Assembly (NCBI RefSeq): GCF_045635475.1
Contig: NZ_JBJGXI010000012.1
Span: 46,488-110,487 of the forward strand
Source of the DNA: JBJGXI01 sp045635475
GTDB taxonomy: Bacteria; Bacillota; Bacilli; Bacillales; Amphibacillaceae
Direction: 5' to 3'
DNA length: 64,000 nt
Position numbers and translations under genes: made by a program. The notes under the pieces are model-generated. The model had not been told where the DNA came from. It made no database searches and saw nothing but the letters and a program-made list of their open reading frames with translations. Shown here one piece after another: positions 51,744-60,224 of this stretch (position 1 is its first letter; each line of letters begins with the position of its first letter).

Positions 51744-52651
51744 TGATTACATGCGAAAACTTAGTTAAAATATATACAATAGATGATGACCATGAGGTAA
51801 TGGCTTTACAAGGACTCGATTTGCAAGTAGAGGACGGAGAAATGATGGGAATCATTGGCAACAGCGGAAGTGGTAAATCCACTTTGTTAAATATGCTTGG
51901 TGGATTAGATCGACCGTCAGCAGGAAAGTTAATTATTAATGATCAAAATTTACTTCGTCTTACCGACAAGGATCTCGTTCGCTACCGTCTAGAAACGGTC
52001 GGGTTTATTTGGCAAAATAACGCAAGAAACTTGATTCCGTATTTAACTGCTGTAGAAAATGTGGAACTACCTATGCTGTTAAAAGGGAAATTAAAACGAG
52101 ATCGTGCAAAAGAGCTACTAGAGAGAGTTGGTCTCGGACACAGGATCAACAGTAAGCTTAACATGCTCTCCGGTGGTGAACAGCAACGAGTAGCCATTGC
52201 CATCTCGTTAGCAAATAATCCAAGTTTGTTATTAGCAGATGAGCCAACCGGTAGTGTTGATACAAAAACAGCTGACATTATTTTAGATGTTTTTAGAGAA
52301 CTGAACCGCGAGCTAGGGGTAACAATTGTTATCGTAACACATGATACGCTACTTACTAGAAAAATGGATCGCGTTGTTGCAATCAGAGATGGCAAAACCT
52401 CCAGCGAGATTTTGCGACGTTCCCACTATTCAGAGCTACTAAGTACCGAACAAACAGATAACGACGAGGATCAAAATGATACACATGTTGAGTTAGCAGT
52501 ACTTGATCGTGCTGGACGAATTCAAGTCCCAAGAGATTACTTAGATTCAATCGGCATTGAAGATACGAACAAATTACAAGTTATTTTAGAGGATGGACAA
52601 ATCATTTTACGGAATCCAAATGGAGAAAAGGTTGGCTCCTTAAATAATTAG
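51743..52651 (+). CDS. ABC ATP-binding protein with C-terminal AbrB-like domain
   Basis: The 302-residue protein begins with a complete MacB-type ATPase (Walker A GNSGSGKST, signature LSGGEQQRVAIAISL, Walker B LLLADEPTGSVD, H-loop THD; residues 1-225). After a charged linker (TEQTDNDEDQND) it has about 50 residues, LDRAGRIQVPRDYLDSIGI then LQVILEDGQIILR, matching the swapped-hairpin AbrB/SpoVT fold. This is unusual for an exporter ATPase and could give dimerisation, DNA binding or allosteric control. The start shares one base with the permease stop (TAATG). Confidence 0.85.
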   Translation: MITCENLVKIYTIDDDHEVMALQGLDLQVEDGEMMGIIGNSGSGKSTLLNMLGGLDRPSAGKLIINDQNLLRLTDKDLVRYRLETVGFIWQNNARNLIPYLTAVENVELPMLLKGKLKRDRAKELLERVGLGHRINSKLNMLSGGEQQRVAIAISLANNPSLLLADEPTGSVDTKTADIILDVFRELNRELGVTIVIVTHDTLLTRKMDRVVAIRDGKTSSEILRRSHYSELLSTEQTDNDEDQNDTHVELAVLDRAGRIQVPRDYLDSIGIEDTNKLQVILEDGQIILRNPNGEKVGSLNN

Positions 52652-52667
52652 GCACCTTTATAAACTT

Positions 52668-52698
52668 CCCCTTAATCTTGCAATAGATTAGGGGGATT
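52668..52698 (+). terminator. Terminator of the second ABC operon
   Basis: CCCCTTAATCT (52668-52678) pairs with AGATTAGGGG (52685-52694) around a short loop; the T-rich tail is weak. Confidence 0.6.
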
Positions 52699-52911
52699 AT
52701 TGAAAACGAACATAAAGGAAGTTTATATCCGATTTGTACCTATTCACAATTTTCCCTATCGAATTTCAGATTGTATATTTTGTTTGTGGCCATTCTTGAG
52801 CAAATATTAGTGTCTGAGTTTTCGTTACCACGTGCTATGGGGAAGGAATATGTTTTTTATCTGGGTCTGAACCTTAACAAAAATTTATCACGGTTCAGAT
52901 TCTTTTCTCTT

Positions 52912-53073
52912 TCAAGCTGCTTTGTTATTATTATCATCTTCGTTCAATTCACTCATATGTTGTTTTTTAACCTCCCAATAATACATTTTTGGAAGTCCCC
53001 AAACTGTCCAATATTCTTGCAACATGGATGTACCGACAAACATAACGAGTGACCAATCTATGCCTCTTAACAT
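52912..53073 (-). CDS. Small membrane-associated protein (53 residues)
   Basis: On the minus strand the frame reads MLRGIDWSLVMFVGTSMLQE, then YWTVWGLPKMYYWEVKKQHM and an acidic end (SELNEDDNNNKAA). The first half is hydrophobic with several Trp and Tyr, suggesting membrane association. AAAGGAGA lies about 8 nt before the ATG at 53073; another ATG is two codons upstream. The strong binding site and protein-like composition make it a likely real gene though no family is recognised. A hairpin with TCTGAACC arms lies downstream (52866-52899). It is divergent from the nhaC-type gene. Confidence 0.6.
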   Translation of the reverse strand: MLRGIDWSLVMFVGTSMLQEYWTVWGLPKMYYWEVKKQHMSELNEDDNNNKAA

Positions 53074-53151
53074 GATCATTCTCCTTTCATTTTAAATAAG
53101 TCTATTCTGGTACAAACTTGTCTAAGAACATTAAATTGTTTTCTAAAACAC

Positions 53152-53180
53152 TTGAACTAATACAAAGCTATTAATATAAT
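53152..53180 (+). promoter_or_regulatory. SigA-type promoter of the NhaC-type transporter gene
   Basis: TTGAAC (53152-53157) and TATAAT (53175-53180) are separated by 17 bp, about 40 nt upstream of the lysine riboswitch. Confidence 0.8.
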
Positions 53181-53224
53181 ATAAAAGTTGCCAACAATTT
53201 AATAGAGAGTTACCTTATCATTAT

Positions 53225-53394
53225 GATGAGGTAGAGGTGCATAAAACATAAGTAATCTGTGGGAGGATGACAACAATGACCACGGATAAAAGGGTTTATT
53301 GCCGAAGTAACGGTTTAGGTCAACTAAGCCATTGCTGGTATTACTTTTAATAAGGGTAATACTGCCGTTATATAAAAACGGTGCGCTACTGATC
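53225..53394 (+). promoter_or_regulatory. Lysine riboswitch (L box) controlling the NhaC-type transporter
   Basis: The conserved blocks are in order: GGTAGAGGTGCATAA, AAGTAATCTGTGGGAGGATG with CCACGG, AAAAGGGTTTATTGCCGAAGT, GCTGGTATTAC with GTAATACTGCCG, and GCGCTACTGATC closing P1. It is the second lysine riboswitch in the window and more diverged than that of dapA. Confidence 0.88.
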
Positions 53395-53403
53395 TAATAG
53401 AGG

Positions 53404-53441
53404 ATAACTACCATTACAAGAGTAATGATAGGTTATTTTTC
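53404..53441 (+). terminator. Leader terminator of the second lysine riboswitch
   Basis: A 14-bp imperfect stem (53404-53417 with 53422-53436) is followed by TTTTT, upstream of the transporter start. Confidence 0.85.
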
Positions 53442-53501
53442 CTATTGTCACTCTTTTTTTGTATACAACAAGAATTTCATAATTATGGAGGTACAGAGCA
53501 A

Positions 53502-55058
53502 ATGGAAGCGACGATTTATTCATTAATTCCGCCATTACTAGCACTATTATTAGTTATTTTAACGAGGCGTGTATTATTATCACTAGGTATCGGTATTATC
53601 GTAGGCGCATGGTTACTTAAGGATTTATCTGTAACAGGAGCAATCAGTCAAGTATTCGAAAGCTTTCGAATCATTTTCGGATCTGTTAATGAAGAGACGA
53701 ATGCATGGGAGCTTAATACATGGAATGTTTATATTATTATCTTTTTATTATTACTAGGAATCATTACTGCGCTTGTATCGATTACTGGAGGTAGCAGGGC
53801 GTTTGGGGAATGGGCTCTTAAACGAGTAAAAACACGGGCGGGCGCCCATATTGTTACAACACTTTTAGGTTTATTTATTTTCATTGATGATTACTTTAAT
53901 AGTCTTGCCGTTGGTCAAGTATCTCGACCATTAACAGACCGCCACAAAATCTCTCGAGCAAAATTAGCGTATCTCATAGATTCGACTTCGGCACCGATTT
54001 GTGTTGTGTCACCCGTCTCCAGTTGGGGCGCCTATATTATCGGGTTACTTGTTCCTATCTTAGCAGCACAAGGTATCACGGAATATGGAGCACTATCTGC
54101 ATTTATTCAAATGATCCCGATGAATTTGTACGTGATCATCGCCATCGGCCTTGTATTTGCAGTATCTGTTTATAATATCAATATAGGCCAAATGAAGAAG
54201 CACGAACAGCTTGCAATCGAGCATAATCAGCTCACAGATCCAAGAAAAGTGGTTCCTGGTGAGCTGAAAAATAGCTTGCCGGTTAGTAATAAAGGAACCG
54301 TTGGTGATCTTATTATTCCAATCATATCTTTAATCGTTGGAACGGTAGGTAGCATGATTGTTACAGGAATATTAGCTACAGATGGGGCAATCACTGCAAT
54401 AACTATTTTTGAAAACACCGACGTAACTGGTTCTTTGGTTTATGGTGGTTTGATAGGAGTTATCGTGACGCTTGTCACGGTAATCAAACAGCGTATTGCT
54501 CCGAATATTTTAGGTAGAGGTATTTTCGAAGGAATTCGCTCCATGTTGTCTGCTATCATTATTTTAATTTTTGCTTGGATGATTGTTGACATTATCGGAC
54601 GATTACAAACAGGAGAGTTCTTAGCTCAACTAGTAAAAGATATCAATATGGATGTGGCTTATTTACCGCTCATTATCTTTATTCTTGCCGGCATTATGGC
54701 ATTTGCAACAGGAACATCATGGGGAACGTTCGGTATTATGCTTCCAATAGCGGGTGACATTGCTGGAGCAACCGATATCTCTTTATTACTTCCAGCATTA
54801 GCTGCCGTACTAGCAGGGTCCGTATTTGGTGACCATTGTTCACCAATAAGCGATACAACGATATTATCATCAACTGGTGCAGGAAGTAACCATATCGATC
54901 ACGTAATCACGCAATTACCGTACGCCATCATCGCCGCTGTCATATCAGCTATCGGATATTTGGTGCTCGGATTAGCAGGTAGTGTACTATTATCAATCGG
55001 AATATCTTTGTTGTTATTAGTTGGTATTGTACTTGTTTTAAAAATTAATAGAGCATAA
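53502..55058 (+). CDS. NhaC-family transporter, probable lysine transporter
   Basis: The 518-residue protein has about 12 membrane segments and the NhaC-family motifs FIDDYFNSLAVGQVSRPLTD, SPVSSWGAYI and a C-terminal ATGTSWGTFGIMLPIAGDI with FGDHCSPISDTTI. The family is named for Na+/H+ antiport, but members under lysine riboswitches are predicted to move lysine (the group called LysW in comparative studies). That is the preferred reading here. The ATG at 53502 lies 10 nt after GGAGG; the open frame extends upstream through the leader terminator and was not used. A strong terminator follows. Confidence 0.85.
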   Translation: MEATIYSLIPPLLALLLVILTRRVLLSLGIGIIVGAWLLKDLSVTGAISQVFESFRIIFGSVNEETNAWELNTWNVYIIIFLLLLGIITALVSITGGSRAFGEWALKRVKTRAGAHIVTTLLGLFIFIDDYFNSLAVGQVSRPLTDRHKISRAKLAYLIDSTSAPICVVSPVSSWGAYIIGLLVPILAAQGITEYGALSAFIQMIPMNLYVIIAIGLVFAVSVYNINIGQMKKHEQLAIEHNQLTDPRKVVPGELKNSLPVSNKGTVGDLIIPIISLIVGTVGSMIVTGILATDGAITAITIFENTDVTGSLVYGGLIGVIVTLVTVIKQRIAPNILGRGIFEGIRSMLSAIIILIFAWMIVDIIGRLQTGEFLAQLVKDINMDVAYLPLIIFILAGIMAFATGTSWGTFGIMLPIAGDIAGATDISLLLPALAAVLAGSVFGDHCSPISDTTILSSTGAGSNHIDHVITQLPYAIIAAVISAIGYLVLGLAGSVLLSIGISLLLLVGIVLVLKINRA

Positions 55059-55066
55059 TTTGGAAC

Positions 55067-55099
55067 ACACACTTGCTTTGAAGTAAGTGTGTTTTTTTG
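55067..55099 (+). terminator. Terminator after the NhaC-type gene
   Basis: A 12-bp stem with one G-T pair (55067-55078 with 55081-55092) is followed by seven T. Confidence 0.88.
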
Positions 55100-55493
55100 T
55101 ACAAAAAGATAGCGAGTTAGCATTTTCGAAGCAGGACATCAATTCCTAATAACTAATATCTAAATATGCGCGCTCAATTTTACTTACATTATATTGAAAG
55201 AAACAAAATGTGTATTATGTTTCATTGTGAAATTATATGAAAACAAGTCGTATCAGGGTTTCCAATGCGATCAAACTGTTGTAAAATAACGGTATAATAC
55301 ATATTGAGTAAAAACGTTCATCAATAATATGTAAAATATAGTTATTTTTGTCTTATATCGTGTGAGCTTTTCAAATCGAAATCAGAAGCTTCTACAGTGA
55401 AATTAAGAAGGAGGACAGTACATAAAATCATTCTAATTTCGTCTGAGAGCGATTCTATGAATTTATATGTTTTTATAAGGGTGTGAAGTAAAT
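55100..55493. other. Gene-free region upstream of a tyrosine recombinase gene
   Basis: No gene is supported. A TATAAT at 55293-55298 lacks a good -35. GAAGGAGGA at 55408-55416 is a strong binding-site-like sequence but is followed by no usable start, only ATA then an early stop. The 106-codon minus-strand frame that overlaps the recombinase gene is a shadow. Confidence 0.35.
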
Positions 55494-56219
55494 ATGGAAA
55501 AGTTGCCGTATGCAGCGCATGTGTTTTTATCAAAAGGACAATACAGTTATCTGTTAGAAAAATACGGGGAATATGAACTAAATCGGAAAATACAAGAACT
55601 GAATCGCTCAAAAATGAAAGATTCAAAACGAAGAGAAACGATAAGCTCAGATTATCATGCAATCATTAGTAAAGGGATGCAAACCGTTCAACCATTACGC
55701 GATCGCTTTCTGATTCATGCAATGAAAGAAGAATTAAAGAAGTCTTCTTACCGAAACTATTTTTTATTTGTTATGGGGATTAACACAGGATTGCGAATTA
55801 GTGACCTACTACCACTTAAGGTTAGTAATGTTCTCGATAAAACGCATATTGTTCTAAGAGAAACCAAAACAAGGAAGAGCAAAAGGTTTTTGATCAATTT
55901 AGAATTACGAAACATTATTGCAGCATACATAGAAGGCAAGGATGAAGAAGACTATTTATTTCCATCACATAAAACAGACTTGCCAATTCAGAGAGTTCAA
56001 GCATATAAAATTCTAAATCAAGCTGCAACTAATGTGGGAATATCGGAATTTGGAACGCACAGTTTAAGGAAAACATTTGGTTTTTGGCATTATACCATCA
56101 ACAAAAACGTAGCATTGTTGCAAGATATTTTTAACCATACATCGCCTGATATTACACTTAGATATATTGGTATAAACCAAGATATCGTTGATCAAAGTTT
56201 AGAGAACTTTAGTTTGTGA
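55494..56219 (+). CDS. Tyrosine recombinase/integrase family protein
   Basis: The 241-residue protein has the full catalytic set: Arg101 (TGLRISDL), Lys125 (ETKTRK), His189 and Arg192 (THSLRKT), His215 (NHTSPD) and Tyr224 (LRYIGI). The N-terminal 75 residues are charged and shorter than a usual core-binding domain. It may be a stand-alone site-specific recombinase or a remnant of an integrated element; decayed phage-type pieces lie 2-3 kb downstream. The start ATG has only a weak GTGTGAAG upstream. Function in excision or inversion is not shown. Confidence 0.8.
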   Translation: MEKLPYAAHVFLSKGQYSYLLEKYGEYELNRKIQELNRSKMKDSKRRETISSDYHAIISKGMQTVQPLRDRFLIHAMKEELKKSSYRNYFLFVMGINTGLRISDLLPLKVSNVLDKTHIVLRETKTRKSKRFLINLELRNIIAAYIEGKDEEDYLFPSHKTDLPIQRVQAYKILNQAATNVGISEFGTHSLRKTFGFWHYTINKNVALLQDIFNHTSPDITLRYIGINQDIVDQSLENFSL

Positions 56220-56389
56220 TAAACAAAAGCAAGGGTTTACAGCTTCTGAGCATATTAATTTTATTCTAAGCTGTTAGAAGCTAAGATATATTTGTATCAA
56301 ATAGATACGTGTAAGTTTGATTTTTACAAGCTCTGACTAGAAGAAAAACTAGAGCTTGCAAATATATTATGTAAAAGGGAGTGCTATTC

Positions 56390-57325
56390 ATGCGTGCAGT
56401 TGTCATCAATGAATATGGTAGTAAAGATGTTTTAGTGGAACAGGAGCTACCGAAACCAGAAATAAATGCAAACCAAGTACTTGTTGAAGTTCATGCAACT
56501 TCCATCAATCCGATTGATTGGAAACTTCGTGCAGGTTACTTGAAACAAATGCTTGATTGGTCATTCCCGATTATCCTTGGATGGGATGTTGCGGGTAAGA
56601 TTGTTGAAGTTGGAAGTGACGTGAAAAATTTCGAGGTTGGAGATGAAGTTTTTGCGCGACCAGATACTACCGCTAAAGGTACTTACGCGGAATTCACGAC
56701 AGTGGATCAGGAATTGCTAGCAAAAAAACCGAGCAACCTGACATTTGAAGAAGCTGCTTCTATTCCATTAGCTGGTTTAACCGCTTGGCAGTGTCTAGTA
56801 GATAATACTCAGGTCAAGCAGGGAGATAAAGTACTTATCCAAGCTGGAGCTGGTGGTGTAGGGAGTTTGGCTATTCAAATGGCAAAACACCTCGGAGCCT
56901 ATGTCGCTACAACAGCAAGTGAAAAAAATGAGGCATATGTAAAAGAGTTAGGTGCAGATGTATTCATCAATTACCGCACACAACAATTTGAAGAAGAATT
57001 AAGTGATTATGATGTGGTCATTGATACAATGGGCGACGAGATTTTAAATAAAGGCTTCCAAGTATTAAAGCCTGGTGGCAGACTCGTCACTATAGCCGGA
57101 CAACCTGATCCAGCATTAGCAGAAAAACATCAAGTAACGGCAAGTTCCTATTGGTTAACGCCAAATGGTAAACAGCTAGCTGAGATAGGAGACTTACTTG
57201 AAAAAGGCATTGTTAAGCCTCAAGTCGGTAGTACGTTTGGTTTTTCAGCAGAACAGTTACAAAAAGCACACGAATTAAGTGAGACACATCATGCTAAAGG
57301 CAAAATTGTGATTAAAGTTAAATAG
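56390..57325 (+). CDS. Zinc-independent MDR oxidoreductase (quinone oxidoreductase-like)
   Basis: The 311-residue protein is a medium-chain dehydrogenase/reductase. It starts MRAVVINEYGSKDVL, has ATSINPIDWKLRAG in the catalytic domain in place of zinc cysteines, the GWDVAGKI motif, and the Rossmann glycine loop AGAGGVGSLAIQ. Members reduce quinones or enones with NADPH, often as a response to reactive electrophiles. ATG at 56390 follows AAAAGGGAG. A hairpin (AAGCTCT with AGAGCTT, near 56328-56357) lies in the leader, and a terminator follows the gene. Confidence 0.85.
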   Translation: MRAVVINEYGSKDVLVEQELPKPEINANQVLVEVHATSINPIDWKLRAGYLKQMLDWSFPIILGWDVAGKIVEVGSDVKNFEVGDEVFARPDTTAKGTYAEFTTVDQELLAKKPSNLTFEEAASIPLAGLTAWQCLVDNTQVKQGDKVLIQAGAGGVGSLAIQMAKHLGAYVATTASEKNEAYVKELGADVFINYRTQQFEEELSDYDVVIDTMGDEILNKGFQVLKPGGRLVTIAGQPDPALAEKHQVTASSYWLTPNGKQLAEIGDLLEKGIVKPQVGSTFGFSAEQLQKAHELSETHHAKGKIVIKVK

Positions 57326-57331
57326 CGCAGT

Positions 57332-57370
57332 AACCACCCGTAATATAGCATATATTGTGGGTGGTTTTCT
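57332..57370 (+). terminator. Terminator after the quinone oxidoreductase-like gene
   Basis: AACCACCC (57332-57339) pairs with GGGTGGTT (57359-57366), followed by TTCTTTTATT. Confidence 0.85.
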
Positions 57371-57776
57371 TTTATTAAGCTGGCCGGCCAATTTCCCGGA
57401 AGTTACCTAATAATGATTTGATTTGGAACCTTAATGGTTATTGTGCTGTCAGATCAAAAGAAATAACCACCCTAAAGCCTAGCAAGCATTAATTAGGGTG
57501 GTTATTTATATCCGAAAATGTGAGCTGCCCCCAATACTGAGAAAAATATTCAAGAAATAATAAAAGAATTGGGAACAATCCCAGAAAGGTTTATATAATA
57601 CGGTCTTATACAAAGCAATTAACTATTGCTTTGTGGGGGTAATCATCTTACTCATTTCACTGTACGTAGAAGGAATTAACAATGAAATCGTAGAATATAG
57701 ACTATAATATGACACATCAATAGTGTTATTTAGACTCCTATGGTTAAGCGGGGTAAGGTAAGGGGGGGATAATGGA
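57371..57776. other. Spacer with two further hairpins
   Basis: AAATAACCACCCTAA (about 57461-57475) pairs with TTAGGGTGGTTATTT (about 57492-57506), and ACAAAGCAA pairs with TTGCTTTGT (57612-57636) with a GTGGGGG tail. The first hairpin repeats the ACCACCC/GGGTGGT arms of the adjacent terminator, so it may be a second terminator from a lost gene. No ORF is supported here. Confidence 0.45.
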
Positions 57777-58250
57777 TTGATATTCTTTGTTATAGTGCTT
57801 GTTTTATTATCTGCAATAGTTATTGGTGGACGTATTTATACAGCTAAGGAACAGGAAAGACAAGGGTACTTGATGAAAATATTCGCAAATTCTGCCGATC
57901 ATGTAGAGGGAATACCGTGGAAACAAACTGTGACAATAAAGTTATATAAGGATAAGATTACTTTTAATGATCTAGCTACTATACGCCTAGAGAACATAGA
58001 AAAGGTTAGTCATGTTCATACTTTTATTCGTAAAACTAGCCCTAATCCTAGACACATATACATGACTAAACCTTATTTTCATGACATAACTATAGATTAT
58101 ATTTCTGCTGATGGTGGAAAAAGCTATGTAAGATTAGAGAAAATGGGGAAGTTAACTGGACATTTTAATGAATTACGGAATACTATTCTTAAACTAAAAG
58201 GTATTGAGGAGAAGCCATTCCAGCCACCTACAGCACCATATGAACTTTAA
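57777..58250 (+). CDS. Membrane-anchored hypothetical protein
   Basis: The 157-residue protein has one N-terminal membrane segment (MIFFVIVLVLLSAIVIGG) followed by a soluble beta-rich domain (WKQTVTIKLYKDKITFNDLATIRLENI, HDITIDYISADGGKSYVRLE). It looks like a cytoplasmic or extracellular small domain anchored by a signal-like helix; no family is recognised. The start is TTG at 57777, 8 nt after a GGGGGG run; an ATG at 57772 is out of frame. It lies between hairpins and decayed phage-type pieces, so it may be part of the accessory patch. Confidence 0.6.
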   Translation: MIFFVIVLVLLSAIVIGGRIYTAKEQERQGYLMKIFANSADHVEGIPWKQTVTIKLYKDKITFNDLATIRLENIEKVSHVHTFIRKTSPNPRHIYMTKPYFHDITIDYISADGGKSYVRLEKMGKLTGHFNELRNTILKLKGIEEKPFQPPTAPYEL

Positions 58251-58277
58251 GGGGATAGAATAATTTACCTATCCCTT

Positions 58278-58530
58278 TTATAATCCTGCTTTCTTCTTGT
58301 AATAGGCCACCGAACCAGCAGCTACATCTAATTGCCTTGTTATCTTTCTAATGCCTACGCCTTGTTTAACAAGCTGTACAATGGATTGTTTCTGTGTCCC
58401 GTCAACCTCTTTTTACCTTTACTTTTCTTAGGAGCTGCTTCTACACTCGTTGTTACTCCATTACCTCTATACTGAAACCAACTACCTAAATGATCACTAT
58501 ATGTTTCTGAAAATGATTTTTCTGGTGCTT
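58278..58530 (-). pseudogene. Frameshifted remnant with a DNA-binding helix-turn-helix
   Basis: On the minus strand one frame reads ETYSDHLGSWFQYRGNGV and EAAPKKSKGKK, and then the coding signal jumps to another frame: GTQKQSIVQLVKQGVGIRKI, TRQLDVAAGSVAYYKKKAGL and stop. The second part is a clear helix-turn-helix like those in resolvase C-termini or phage small proteins. The jump near 58400 indicates a small indel. The parent protein is not identified. Confidence 0.55.
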
Positions 58531-58555
58531 ATCCAAATGACGTTTCTGAACAAGA

Positions 58556-58777
58556 TGGTGTGGGTATGTAAGAAAAACAATCTGTCGAGAAATCCTGAAC
58601 AAACCGTCGCACGACAGACCGGTTCAGATCATCTAAATCGGTAGAACGATCGTGGCGCGTTAAAAAATGCCGGAATACAGTTAGATCATAATCATAGCCA
58701 CGAAGCGTATGATCCGAATAATTTAGTTCAATTTTCAAATACATGAGAAATTCGTCTGCTGCAGTATGCAATTGCAT
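58556..58777 (-). pseudogene. Truncated tyrosine recombinase (N-terminal core-binding domain only)
   Basis: From an ATG at 58777 with a strong GGAGGT, the minus-strand frame reads MQLHTAADEFLMYLKIELNY, SDHTLRGYDYDLTVFRHFLT and DLNRSVVRRFVQDF. This is the SAM-like N-terminal domain of phage or XerD-type integrases. Similarity stops there; the catalytic domain is absent, and sequence from the helix-turn-helix remnant follows. The gene is therefore broken, though its expression signals survive. Confidence 0.7.
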
Positions 58778-59016
58778 GTAACGACCTCCAAAAAGTTTTA
58801 TTATTTGGACGAACCAAGCAATTACATCCCAACCCAGGAAGTTATCGTAACGACAGCAGAAGTTATTTGGACGGCACCATATATTAATCGTCAAGGAGAG
58901 AAGCGGAACTTCCTGATAATGATTATTACCGGAAGTAACTCAATTTGTTATTGTTCTATTCACGTTTTTCCTAGTAGACATAATATATATTATCCGAAGT
59001 TAGTAAAATGAAAATA

Positions 59017-59060
59017 TCTCACATCTCAAATGCAAAGTATACTTGAGATATTGAGATATT
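59017..59060. terminator. Hairpin downstream of the glycosyltransferase gene
   Basis: AATATCTCACATCTCAA pairs imperfectly with TTGAGATATTGAGATATT. On the minus strand it is followed by TTTTCATTTT and could end the glycosyltransferase transcript. Confidence 0.5.
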
Positions 59061-59075
59061 CAAAAAAATTTACGA

Positions 59076-60224
59076 TTAAACACTTTTATCCATAGCTATA
59101 ATTTCTACATCATTTAATTGTAATGTTTGCTGATAAAAATCCAACAGCTGCTGTGATGGTCTTGTCCAGCTAAATTTTTCAGCTTCTTCACGTGCATTTT
59201 CTTTTAACTGTTTAAATGTTTCTGGATTTCCTAACTGATCTACAGCATCAACAATACTTTGCGTGTTTTCGTTTTCAAATAATAATCCAGTTTTACCATC
59301 TTCAATTTGCTCCATTGTTGGACCACTTTTCGCTGCTATTACTGGTAATCCTGACGCCATTGACTCTAAGATCACGAGCCCTAATGTTTCTGTAACCGAC
59401 GGAAATACTAGTGCATCAGCCGATGCAAATGCTTCTGCTAGTTCTTCTCCATGAAAAAAACCTGTAAAAAGCGTGTTTGTACCTTTAAATACTCGCTTTA
59501 ATTCCTCACCGGCTGGCCCATCACCTACGATAGCAAGACATACATCGTCTCTTTGCTCAAGCAGCGGCTTTAATTTATGGATTTCTTTTTCGATCGCTAA
59601 TCTCCCTACAAATAAGAGTAATTTTTTATCTTTTTGACCATTTGACAATCGCTCTCTCATTGCTTCACTGTATTTACTCGGATGATATTTCTCAATATCT
59701 ACACCGCGTTTCCATACGTGAACATTAAAGAAATCCTTGGCAACGAGCTCTTTCTGGATCGCTTCTGACGTACACAAGTTTAAGCTAGCTTTGTTATGAA
59801 GTTTCCTAAAATAGCTCCAAAATATCGGCTTTAATGGCTTATAAATTTTATAAAAGTCTAAGTATTTCGGTACATGAGTATGGTAAGATGCGAGTAATGG
59901 ATACCCTAATTTCTCTGCATAATACACCCCTGTTGCACCGACCAAGGCTGGGTTTACAACGTGCACTAGATCAGGGTTATGCTTTTGCAGGATTTCTTTT
60001 ACTTTTCTTTGTGGTAATGCAAATGGACGGTAACGGTAAAAAGGCATGGTTGTTGCTTTGACACCTTCAACTATAGCACCTTCATACTGATACACACCTA
60101 GATCCGGTGCAATGACAACCACTTCATGATTTTGTTTTCTTAAGTATTTTATTGCTTCTTTTAGCCGTGTAACAACACCATCTGTAGAAGGCAAAAATGT
60201 TTCCGTGATCATTACGATTTTCAA
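59076..60224 (-). CDS. GT4 family glycosyltransferase
   Basis: The 382-residue GT-B protein starts KIVMITETFLPSTDGVVTRL (acceptor-domain glycine loop), has ASYHTHVPKYLDFY in the middle, and a donor domain with LLFVGRLAIEKEI, VGDGPAGEEL and the ETLGLVILE motif (the ExxxxxxxE pair). It resembles GDP-mannose- or UDP-sugar-dependent lipid glycosyltransferases; exact donor and acceptor are unknown. The start is TTG at 60224, 9 nt after AAAGGGG on the minus strand; ATG 60251 lies upstream of that site. The gene stands alone. Confidence 0.85.
   Translation of the reverse strand: MKIVMITETFLPSTDGVVTRLKEAIKYLRKQNHEVVVIAPDLGVYQYEGAIVEGVKATTMPFYRYRPFALPQRKVKEILQKHNPDLVHVVNPALVGATGVYYAEKLGYPLLASYHTHVPKYLDFYKIYKPLKPIFWSYFRKLHNKASLNLCTSEAIQKELVAKDFFNVHVWKRGVDIEKYHPSKYSEAMRERLSNGQKDKKLLLFVGRLAIEKEIHKLKPLLEQRDDVCLAIVGDGPAGEELKRVFKGTNTLFTGFFHGEELAEAFASADALVFPSVTETLGLVILESMASGLPVIAAKSGPTMEQIEDGKTGLLFENENTQSIVDAVDQLGNPETFKQLKENAREEAEKFSWTRPSQQLLDFYQQTLQLNDVEIIAMDKSV

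Noticed and set aside
52771..53052. 93-codon plus-strand ORF rich in hydrophobic residues
   Set aside because: It has no binding site; the opposite strand holds a shorter frame with a strong AAAGGAGA site and more protein-like composition.
55342..55662. 106-codon minus-strand ORF overlapping the tyrosine recombinase start
   Set aside because: It overlaps the real gene, is low-complexity and lacks a binding site.
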